Shown one piece after another: positions 12,301-24,300 of a stretch of DNA of 64,000 nucleotides. Position numbers and translations under genes: made by a program. This DNA comes from Puccinellia tenuiflora. Its lineage: Eukaryota; Streptophyta; Magnoliopsida; Poales; Poaceae. Each line of letters starts with the position of its first letter. The stretch's first letter is position 1. Location: positions 62,001 to 126,000 of the forward strand of contig QRDG01000408.1 in the NCBI GenBank assembly GCA_012064385.1. The letters run 5' to 3'. The notes beneath the pieces are model-generated. The model worked only from the letters and a program-made list of their open reading frames with translations. It ran no database searches and was not told the DNA's origin.

Positions 12301-15300
12301 TGTTCCTCCTTTCTAACTTTTGCCATGATACCTATTATACCTTTCTTTGCGACTTTCATGTACCATGAATTCAACTGACGCATCCTTGTTGGTAGTAACT
12401 TGACCACCTCAGTTGTGACCAAAGACTTGCCTTGAACATATTGATAAGGCACCCTATAAGGTTCCTCAGGGAAGTGGCGGACACTTCCCTGAGGTACCAT
12501 ACGGTGGGCGTCTTTGTCGGTAAGTACCTTAAGCGGAGGGAGCGATTGCGTAGCTTGTTGTCCCAGCGAGTGCTCCGGTGAAATTAGCTGGATCTTCATC
12601 TTCATACTTTCTCCATAGTGTTTTCTTCCAGCTCTGGAATTGTGTGGCCATCTTCTTAAGAGTCCACTCCTTCACTTTCTCCGTCTTGCCTTCTGGTATG
12701 TTGAAATGTATCATGAGCGTATCGAAAAGCATTTCTTTCGTATGATCAGGGACATAAGAAGCATCATCCTCATCCACACCCTTCGGCTTATGCCATTCTG
12801 CAATGGTGATCGGGAGAATGTCCCTAACAATGACTCCAGCTTGATTTACAAATTTACGACAGGTCGCTATGGGTGCCAGCGGTTCGCCACTCTGAGAAAC
12901 TTCCTCTATCGTTAGCCTCGGAGCATCGCTGGCCATCCTCTTCGTCAGGCCTCGAGGAGGAACATTATTTACAGATTTGCTCGATCTAGAGGGCTGGAAA
13001 ATGAATCGTTAATTAACACGTGCAATTAACAAATGCATATATATACATGATCGATCGATCAATTGTCAGCCTATATAATATATGTATATACCTCGCCGGA
13101 GTTTGTCGTTAAGGGCGCTTCATCGTCAAACTGGAGTCCCTCACCGCAGTCGTTCAGAAATTGTGAGCTGAAATCATCATCTTCATCGCCTTGTCGTCCA
13201 TCATCTTCTCCACCGCCTTGTTGTCCATCATCATCTCCACCGCCTTGTCCTCCGGAATAATCTTCTTCACGGGCACTCGCATAGATTATTCGTTGCATTC
13301 TATCTTCATGCTCCTCGTCTCTAATTAAGGGAATGTCCGCCATAGCTCAATGTACCTGCAATCAATTATATGTGTTTGTAATTTTTTTGACATAGAATTA
13401 CACATAAATGACACCCCAAAATAATTAGGGGTGGCATTGTGCAACTTGTCACATAAAATGACAGCCCTTGGTCCTGAAAAAAAATAGGGCCAGGCACCTG
13501 GCTAGCGGCTGGTCCTTTAGAAAAATCAGCACCCTGCCCGGCACCTGGGCAGCAGCGGCTGGTCCCTTAGAAAAATCCAGCCCCCGCGTCCACCCACTGG
13601 CCAGTAGCGCGTGGTCAAGGCTGGCCCACCAGCCAGCGACCCGGCCACCCCGCCACCCAACCGCCGCGCGGTCAGCCCACTCGGCCACGTCGCGCGTGGG
13701 AACCGGCACCCGACCGCCACGTTCCCTCGTCTCCCCCGCTACCCAACCGTCCGAGCCCCGCAGTCAATGCTCCTGGCCCACCTGCCAGCGACTGGACGGC
13801 ATCCTCGGCTTCCCGTCCCGCAGTCAATGCTGGCCACGGTGGACGCGGCCCCCGTCCTTTTTAAACCCCGGCCGTACGCGATGGCGACCTCACACAGCTA
13901 GCCCCGCCGCCCTCCCCACACTCCCCATCGAACGTGCCCTAGCCCTAGCCCTAGCCCTAGCCCTCGCCCTCGCCGGAGCCGGAGCAATGTCGAAGCGGTG
14001 GTGGCCAGGCGCAGGCGGCAAGCACCAGTCCGAGTCCGGCGGCTCGGGCTCTGGCCGCTCCGGCCGTCGCCGGGGCGCTGGACTGCCTCCCCTTGCTCCT
14101 CCTCCACCACCACCACCGTCGGCGCCGCGCGGAGTGCGCATCGTCGGCGCGGACCCACGTCGTGCCGGTCCGCAGGCCGGCGGGCCGGCCGCCAAGAAGA
14201 AGAAGCCGACGGCGCGCTACCGCCGGTACGTCCGGGTGGAGGAGGCGCAGTGGCACTGGGAGAACGCCGTGCCGGTGCGCTGGTCGGACGTCCACCTCCC
14301 GGACAACTGGCACCTGAATCCGCAACGGATTCCGGTGCCGCCGATCCCGACCGACCCCACGGCCAGGGCGGTGGAGATCGCACGCCGGCGCAGCCTCCTC
14401 CCCAATCACCTCCTCGACGACCCGGCGTACGCGCCGGGCTCCCCCTACTGGGACCAATGGTTCCGGGAGGAGCACGACGAGCGCCGCCGGAGCTACTTCG
14501 CGCCGGCCCCGGAGCCGCCGGAGGAGCGCACGGAGTACCCGGTGCTCCCGGAGGGGATGGACGACCTCGACCAATGGTTGGAGGTCGACTCCGACGGCGA
14601 GGCCGCCCCCATGGAGGAGGACGACGACGTCGACGACGCCTTGAAGGCAGCCATGGCGGCGTCACGGCAGGCCTTCGTCGACGACGAGCGCCGCCGCTGG
14701 GAGATGGTGGTGCAGGACGCACTGCCGCCGCCGCCGCCGCCGCACGGTCTGCCGCCGCAGGGACCGCCTCCACCCCCGCCGGGGCTGGACTGGGTGCAGG
14801 CCCTCGTCCAGGAGGAGGAGGCCTACGACCCGCCGGAGGAGGAGTACCAGGAGCCGGTGGGATTCCCACCGGAGCTGTTCGGGCAGTCGTGGGTATTCAC
14901 GACTGTGCCCCAGCTGCCGCTGCCGCCGCCGCCGCCGCCCCAGGACGCCATCCTGGAGGAGCCAGGGACGCCGCCGCGGGACGTCCCCATGGAGCAGCAG
15001 CAGCAGCCGCCGGCGCATCTGTGGGAGGCGCCACCGTACGTCGTCCTCTCCGACGAGGAGGGCGACGAGGACTAGATAGGACCTCCCCCTCCCCCCCTAA
15101 GTAAATGTAATGAACCCCTAGCAATGTAATAAAGTTTATTTCCGATCTACGAACTGTCCCCGCCGCCGATTTAAGGTCACCGGACCACCGCCGCCGCCGA
15201 TTCTAGCTAGGGTTCGTGCCATCGGACCACCGCCGCCGCCGATTCTAGCTAGGGTTCGCGCCGATCTAGAGTTTGAGAGGGCCGTACCTTAGGCGGAGCG

Positions 15301-18300
15301 CGCGGGGACGGCGGCGAGGAAGAGGGACGCGAGTGACGGCGGCGGCGGCGGCGGCGGCGGCGGCCAGATTTTGGCAGCCTGACGGCGTCGTCGCGTGAGA
15401 GGAGCCCGGAGGCGTCTGCGTCTTGGGCCTGGCGGCAAAAATGGGGAAGAAATCCGCGGAGAGGGACCAAGTAGGCTCAAATCGGCCTTTAGTCCCGGTC
15501 CGTGACACCAACCGGGACTAAAGACCCCTATAGTCCCGGTTGGTGTCACGGACCGGGACTAAAGGTGGGCTTTTTGGCGCGCTAAGTTTCGCAGCGGCCC
15601 GAAAATGGCCTTTAGTCCCGGTTGTAGCCACGGACCGGGACTAAACGGCCGTTTGTATTTTTTTCTTCATTTTCAAATGTTCATATTTTATAAACTTTAC
15701 ATGTTTTCAAATGTAAATATGAATATGTTATATATATTGAACATTTAAATAGATGAGTTGAGTAAAACCGTTGTACTAATAAATCCGAGGTTAGGATAAA
15801 TATATTTAACATTTTAAATATTTAATGAAAAACCCTCAACTTTTTAACAGTCAAAACAAAATTCTACCAATTATTACAAATGACCACAATACATCAACAT
15901 CATTCAACACTTCTTCGTGTCTGTCATTTTTTCTTCTTATCGCGTCGTATCCATGGACAATCTTCATCATTCAACGCGATGGTTGGGTCAATTTTCACTG
16001 TGAAGGGGGGAATTTCATCAAACTTATTGTAATCTTCTGACATGTCTGTCTTGTCCTCCACTCCCACGATGTTTCTTTTCCCTGAAAGAACTATGTGGCG
16101 CTTTGGCTCGACGTCGTACGATTCATTCACTGCTTGCTTATCTTTTCTTTTCTTCGGTCTGCTAGACATGTCCTTCACATAGAAAACCTGAGCCACTTCA
16201 CTGGCTAGGACGAATGGTTCGGTGTCGTATCCAAGATTCTGCATATCCACTGTAGTTATTCCGTACTTCGGGTCTACATGTACCCCGCCTGTCAGGTTGA
16301 ACCATTTGCACTTGAACAATGGGACTTTAAAAAATGGTCCATATTCAAGTTCCCATATCTCCTCTATGTAACCATAATATGTGTCCTTTTGCCCATTGCT
16401 GTTTGTTGCATCAAAGCGGATACCACTGTTTTGGTTGGTGCTCTTTTTATCTTGATTGGCCGTGTAAAATGTATTTCCATTTATCTCATACCCTTGATAA
16501 GTCAATATAGTCGAAGATGGTGCATTGGCCAACAAGTATAGCTGTTCTCCAACAGTGCTGTCATTAAAGAGACGTGTTCGCAACCAACCTCCGAAATTCT
16601 TCACGTGTTCTTCATCAATCCAATATTTAGATTGCTCTGGGAAGTTCAAACGTAGAATATTCTTATGTTCCTCGATATACGGAGCCACCAAGCTGGAATT
16701 ATGTAGAACCGTGTAGTGTGCTTGACTATAAGAATGCCCGTCCATACATATTATTGCTTTCTTTCCCAGCGTGCCTTTTCCCCGCAGTCTCCCCTCATAG
16801 CGTGATTGAGGAACCCCGATTGCCTTGAGGTCAGGAATAAAATCAACACAAAACTCAATGACCTCCTCTGTTCCATAGCCCTTGGATATGCTTCCTTCTG
16901 GCCTAGCACGGTTATGAACGTACTTCTTTAGGACTTCCTACATGTTGTGTAGAAATACGGGACCGAGAACGAAAATCTCTTCGACTAGATGAACTATGAG
17001 GTGCGTCATAATATTGAAGAAGGAGGGTGGGAACACCAACTCGAAGCTGACAAGACATAGGACCACTTCCTTCTGTAAATCCGGCAGAGTTACTGGATTG
17101 ATGACCTTCTGAGAAATTGCATTGAGGAATGCACATAGCTTAACAATGGGTACTCGAACATTTTCCGGCAGGAGCCCCCTCAGTGCAATCGGAAGTAATT
17201 GTGTCATAATCACGTGGCAGTCATGAGACTTTAGGTTCTGAAACTTCAACTCTGTCATGTTAATTATTCCCTTTATATTCGACGAGAAGCCTGATGGGAC
17301 CTTGATACTGTTTAGTACTTCAAAAAAGATCTTCTTCTCTTCTTTGGTAAGAGCGTAGCTGGCAGGACCTTGATACTTCTCTGCATTCAGGTTGTCTCGT
17401 TCGTGCATATGTTGCTGGTCCAGCCGTGATTCCGGTGTATTTTTCGTCTTCCCATACACGCCCAAGAAGTTTAGTAGGTTCACGCAGAGATTTTTCGTCA
17501 CGTGCATCACGTCGATTGCAGACTGAACCTCTAGGATTTTCCAATAGGGTAACTCCCAGAATATAGATTTCTTCTTCCACATCGGCACGTGTCCGTCAGC
17601 ATCATTTGGAACAGATTGTCCGCCAAGACCCTTTCCAAAGATTACTTTTAAATCCTTTACCATATCATATATAACATCCCCAGTAGGCCGTCTAGGCTTT
17701 GGCCGGTGATCTGGCAAACCTTTGAAATGCTTGCCTTTCCTTCTTACGTTGTGCCTTTCCGGAAGAAACCGACGATGCCCCAGGTACACATTCTTGTTTC
17801 CCAGATATATACTATCAGTATCACCTAAACAGTGTGTGCATGCATTGTATCCCTTGTTTGACTGTCCTGATATGTTACTAAGAGCTGGCCAATCATTGAT
17901 GGTCACGAACAGCAATGCTCGTAGGTCAAATTCATCTTGTTTGTGCTCATCCCAAACACGTATACCTTCTTCGCGCCACAATTGTAAAAGTTCTTCAACT
18001 AATGGCCTCAGGTACACATCAATGTCGTTGCCGGGTTGCTTTGGGCCTTGGATGAGTACTGGCATCATAATGAACTTCCGCTTCATGCACAACCAAGGAG
18101 GAAGGTTATAGATGCATAGAGTCACAGGCCAGGTGCTATGACTGGAGCTCTGCTCTCCAAAGGGATTAAAGCCATCTGTACTTAGACCAAATCTTAAGTT
18201 TCTTGCGTCATCTGCAAATGTCGGAAACTCTCTGTCAATTTTTCTCCACTGCGACCCATCAGCAGGGTGTCTGAGCATCACGTCTTTCTTACGGTCTTCC

Positions 18301-21300
18301 TTGTGCCATCGCAACAACTTGGCATGCTCTTTGTTTTGGAACAAACGTTTCAACCGTGGTATTATAGGAGCATACCACATCACCTTCGCAGGAACTCTCT
18401 TCCTGGGGCGCGCCTCGTCCTCAACTTCACCAGGGTCATCTCGCCTGATCTTATACCTCAATGCACCGCATACCGGACATGCATTCAAATTCTCGTACTC
18501 CTCGCCGCGGTAGAGGATACAGTCATTGATGCACGCATGTATCTTCTGCACCTCTAATCCTAGTGGGCAGACAACCTTCTTTGCTTCGTACGTACTGGGG
18601 GGCAATACGTTATCTTTTGGAAGTATCTTCTTTATTATTTTCAGCAATTTTTCAAATCCCTTGTCAGAAGTACCTTCCTCTGCCTTCCATTGCAGCAATT
18701 CCAGTGTGGTGCCCAGCTTTTTCTGCCCATCTTCACAATTTGGGTACAACAATTTGTTGTGATCCTCTAACATTCTCTCCAACTTCAACCTCTCGTTTTG
18801 ACTTCCGCAGTTTATCTTCGCATCAAGAATGGCCCGACGAAGATCGTCATCGGGCTCATCAACAATGGGCTCTTTTTCAGCTTCATCTTCCCCCATTGAT
18901 GTACCACCGTGATCAGTGAACATAGGATAGTTGTCATTATCCTCTTCTTCCTCATTGTCTTCCATTATAACTCCTCTTTCTCCATGCTTGGTCCAACAAT
19001 TATAACCGGTCATGAAACCGGACTTCAACAGGTGGACGTGAATGGTTTGTGAGGTAGAGTAGTCCTGAGTATTCTTGCAGACACTACATGGACATGAAAT
19101 AAAACCATTTGGCGGCTTGTTTTTCTCAGCCACTTGGAGAAAATAATGCATGCCATTAATAAAGTCGGGATAACGTCGGTCACTGTACATCCATTGCCGA
19201 CTCATCTGACTCATCTGCATTATATAAATAAAATATAAAAAACCATTAACACTATTTCTTCAATATATAACAGTGATAAAGTGAATTAATATATAAGTTC
19301 ATCACATTCAAACCAAAGTAGAGCAAATAACCAAATGTAATACATATAGTCTCACAAACATACATTGGTTCAAACTAACATACAACTATCTAAAGAATTT
19401 AAGCCCAACAACAAATGCGATAAAAATCACAACTATGGTAACTATCGAACCAACACCATAATGATACCAAGCCTCTTTATGAATGGCATAATTTCTAATT
19501 TTTCTAATCTTCAAGCGCATTGCATCCATCTTGATCTTGTGCTCATCGACGATGTCGGCAATATGGAGCTCCAATTTCATCTTCTCTTCTAGGGTTTGGA
19601 GACGGAGATTTTCACTTCTTTCCAGTTTTGCTTTCAAATCATTAATTTCATTTTCAAAAAACTCGATGATAGGGTCGGTTGGAATTTCCGGTTCAACAAC
19701 GACATCCGGATCGTTATAGACCGGACGAGGACCGACGGGGACGGATATCAAAACCATGACACACTATACATATAAAAAAAGTAAGATAATATACATGCAT
19801 CTAAAGTATATCAATAAGTTAAAAAGGGATAAAAACAAGACTCACCGAGGAGGTGCCGGCGACGGGATGGCGCGGGCGATCGACGATGGTAAAGATGGTC
19901 ACCGGACAACTGTAAACCCAATACATTATACTTTAATTTGAGCTAAAATTGCATGTAAAAAAAATGAAATCTCTTACTTAGGCATTTCATCAAACACCTT
20001 GCTAGCACTAGAAAAATAAAATTTTCTAAGTAACACCAAAATGAGCTAAAAAAGGAACACCGGAGTGCTAACCGTCGGGTAGATGAGGTGCCGCCAAACT
20101 TGACAAATGGTGGAGAAAATAGGGGCCGAACTCGTGGTTGGGAGGAGCAAGGGTTAAGAAAATGGAGATGAACCCGGAGCTAAAAAATGGCCACGGCCTG
20201 GCCACGGCCGGGTCGGGGGGTGGAAGATGATATAGAATATATTTAGTCCCGGTCCGTAACAAGGACCGGTACTAAAGTCCCTCCATTAGTCCCGGTCTGT
20301 AAATAGAACCGGGACAGTGCATTGTCCGGGCTGGTCCCACCTCTGTCGCCTCCTCCCGCATCCCTTTGTCACCGGTTCGTAACACGAACCGGGACGGTAG
20401 GTCCCCTACGAACCGGGACTGGTCCTCGCGGGCGCCCTGGGACCAATGACCGGGACTAGTGCCACGATTGGTACCGGTCCGTAAGGGAACCGGGACGGAA
20501 GGGCCAAACCGAAGCCCCTGTTTCCACTAGTGAGTGCTGTCCTGGCGAGCTTTTCCTGAGATGTGTATGTATGTGTCATGCATAATAAGTGCTTGTTCAT
20601 GTTTGGTTTTCTCTAAACTTTGTTTGTACACCGTTGTTTGTATGCTTCAGAGCAAGTTTAGTTGATCCTATAAAGATGAATGGATGCCTTTCCTTCTATG
20701 TGTAACTTTTCCATGTAATATGTAATGTCCTAATTCCTTTCAGTAATCGGGTTCACCTTTTATACTCCCTAATGCCAAATTGCTAACAACCTGTAACTTC
20801 ACATCAGACTAAAAAGTTATTAACTTGGTAGTTTTTACTTTCTCTTGTGCAATGTCAAGATATTGCTGTTACTTGTCAATGTATTCTCGAACCCTGTAAC
20901 TAGTCTGTCTGCCTCCAATATTTTCTCTTATCAGTTTAAAATACATGCCGTTGTTTAGGCAATAGTTATGTTTGCAGTTTCTGCGAGTGCCTAGTGTTCA
21001 TTGATTTAGACAGCGCCGTCTTATACTAGTAATTCATGTTCTTGTGGTAATTTGGTATGAGATATCCTAGTATAATGATTTACCATGTTGCAAGTTGTTA
21101 TCTTAAAATCTATGTTGCATGGAGTTATATAATTTAGACTATGCTTCCTAACCTAGTTGATAAACTGTAGTTTGTATAGGTTCCGTCTTGTATTCCGTAT
21201 GGGTTCCGTGTTGTACTCTGTACCTCTTTGTATCTACACTATATAATGGAACCACGGACCCTCTGGTATCGTGCGATACTTACCCCAATATCTAGAATCT

Positions 21301-24300
21301 CTACCAAGTCTTTCATGGTATCAGAGCGGAGGTAATCCTACTACTGCCACCGCCGTACCTCGCTTCCGCCTACGATCAGATCGATCAATCCCAAGTTGAG
21401 CGTCGCCACCAGATTCCACGCTGCTCTCGCCATGGCACCCAACACCACTACCTCCTTCCAAAGCAGCGCCTCCTCTCTCATCTCCAACGGCTCCGGCTCC
21501 ACTAGTGCCGGCTCTTCCATGAGTGGGAGACCTACCATGGCGTCTCGCATCCCTACATCGCCGATCTCTCTCGCGAATCAGATTACTATTCGTCTTACCG
21601 CTGAGAACTACCTCTACTGGCGCACCCAGGTCGTTCCGATCTTACGGAGCAATCTCATCTATGGGTTCGTCGATGGCACTCTCGAGTGCCCTGCCGCCGA
21701 GATCTCTGACCCCAAGGACAAGGCGACGGAAGGAGATGCTGCTACTACCATCCCCAACCCGCTGTACGCCGCTTGGCATCAACAGGACCAAGCGATCCTC
21801 TCTGCCATCGTCTCTTCCCTTACCGAGGGGGTGATTGGGATGGTCATGCTCGCATCCACGTCACAAGAGGCGTGGGAGACCTTGGAGGCAAGCTACGCCA
21901 CGCAGTCTACGTCGCGTGTTATGCAGCTTCGTATCGCCCTCTCCAAGTGCAAGAAGCTCGACAAGACAGCTACCGTCTTCTTCAACGAAGTCAAGTCACT
22001 TGCTGATACTTTGGCCTCCATCGGCCAGCCTCTCCGACCTGAAGAGTTCAACGCCTACCTCCTTGCCGGCCTTGACGGCGACTATGATGCACTAGCTGAT
22101 CGTGTCGGTGCTCGTCCGATCACGGACCCCATGCCGATGCGCGACGTGTACGCACAACTGCTGAACGCGGAGCAGCGCGTCGAGAGCAGGCGCGCGGAAC
22201 TCCGCGCTGATGTCCATATGGCCAACTACACTGCTCGGCCTGGTGGTGGTGGTGGCCGTCCGCTGGTGCCGCCATCACAGTATCGCTCCAACGCGCCGCC
22301 CTCTGGGAACCCGCCTCGCCGTGATACTAGCAACACGGGATCCACGGGTGGTGGCCGTCCGACCTGCCAGATTTACTCCAAGGTCGGGCATGTCGCATCC
22401 TGCTGCTTCAAGCGTTACTCTCGGACTTTCCTTGGTGCTGGCAATGACGGCCGCAACATGGAGAAACAACTGGCTGCCTACTCTGCTGTCACCAATGGCG
22501 TCACCAATGGCAGCACCTCGTCATATCCCATCGATCCCTCTTGGTATGCTGACACCGCGGCAACGGATCACTTCACCAATGACCTCAACAAGCTTACCAT
22601 GAGGGAGCCATACCGTGGCAAGGATGAAGTCCAAACAGCCAACGGTACAGGTATGCACATTACACATATTGGTCAGTCTATTATTCCTACATCATCACAA
22701 TCCTTGCATCTCAAAAATATCCTTCATGTTCCCTCCATTACTCGCAATCTCATCTCGGTCAAGAAGTTTGCATACGATAATAATGTCTTCTTTGAATTTC
22801 ACCCTTGGTATTTTCTTGTTAAGGACCGGGAGTCGAGAGAGGTTCTTCTTAGAGGGGGATGTCGTGGAGGTCTCTATAACGTTGATTTAGCATCCGTGAA
22901 GCAAGGTCTCAGCAGTGTCAAGGTGTCACGAGATCAGTGGCATTCTCGTTTAGGTCATCCCGCCACTCCAATTGTTCAACATGTTCTACATCGCCATGAG
23001 TTACCATCAGTGTCATTAAATAAAGCTGTAGTTTGTGATGCCTGTCAGCAGGGCAAGAGTCATCAGTTACCATTCTCTTTGTCTACTCGTGCTACTACTT
23101 CTCCTCTTGAGATTATATATTCAGATGTATGGGGCCCTGCCCAAACTTCAGTTAGTGGACATCAGTTTTATGTCAGTTTTATTGATGCTTATAGTCGTTT
23201 TACATGGCTCTACCTTCTTAAGCATAAATCTGATGTATTCCAAATTTTCTTGCAATTTCAACATGTTGAGCGCCTTTTAAACAAAAAAATCATACATGTC
23301 CAGAGTGATTGGGGTGGTGAGTATCATAGGTTGAATAAATTTTTTGCTGACATCGGTGTCTCTCATCGTGTTTCATGTCCTCACACCCACCAACAAAATG
23401 GCACTGCTGAACGAAAACATCGTCATATTGTTGAGACTGGTTTAACCCTTCTAGCTCATTCTTCTGTACCTTTTCGATTCTGGAGTGATGCGTTTTCAAC
23501 TGCTTGTTTTCTCATTAATCGACTCCCTAGTCGTGTTATTGACATGCAAACACCTCTTGAGCGTCTCTTAGGTGAAAAACCTGACTACACTTTTTTTAAG
23601 GTGTTTGGTTGTGCATGTTGGCCACACCTACGCCCCTACAACAATCGCAAGCTTCAGTTTCGCTCCAAACAGTGTGTTTTTCTAGGTTACAGCTCATTAC
23701 ACAAAGGATACAAATGCCTTCACATACCTACAAATCGAGTGTATATATCTCGCGATGTAGTGTTCGATGAGACTGTTTTTCCTTTCTCTCAATCCTCATC
23801 AAATTCCTCTCCATCATCATCATCTCATTTACCATTACGTTCTGACCAATTTGTTGATGCTGCATATACACCGTCGCTTTTGGCTAACCATGGTGCAGGC
23901 CGTGGAGCTCGACTCGAGTTGGTTGATGCTGAGCCTGGGACTCCTACCGCTGCACGCATGAACGAGGACGTTGATCGCTCCAGGATGCTGGACGTGCATC
24001 ACGCGAGCGCAGCGGACGTAAATCACGCTAGCGCTGCGGATGTCGCTTCGCTGCATGGGGCTGACAGCAACCATGCAGCCTGGGCCACTCCGTCCCGCTC
24101 CTCCGGCCCAACATCTACTGGGCCGATGCCTACGCCGGCGGCCCATTCGCCTGGGACAGCTACCTCGACTGCGGGCACGTCTACGTCGATCCTGGACGCG
24201 TCTCCATCGACTGCTTCAGCTCCAGCGATCGTCGCCTCACCTCCACAACCTGGCGTTACTACCAGACTACAGCGAGGTGTACGTAAGCCACGAAATCGTA

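Larger units (their letters stand above)
10635..20532 (-). mobile_element. CACTA DNA transposon 1, full length
   Basis: The ends are CACTAGTGGAAAACGGGGC (left) and its near-inverse ...GCCCCTGTTTCCACTAGTG (right), flanked by the 3-bp target duplication AGT (10632-10634 and 20533-20535). Both ends carry clustered subterminal palindromes built on 'agtcccggt...accgggact' (10655-10870 and 20240-20520), expected TNPA-type binding sites. A run of 18 C lies at 10722-10739. Genes in element orientation (minus strand): tail-anchored coiled-coil protein, TNPD transposase, then a cargo gene on the opposite strand, then a Ulp1-like protease gene. TNPD and the protease are both damaged, so it is not expected to move by itself. 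Confidence 0.93.

Noticed and set aside
13932..13975. CCCTAG repeats as interstitial telomere DNA
   Set aside because: The unit is CCCTAG/CCCTCG, not the plant CCCTAAA, and the run is short and in a gene leader.
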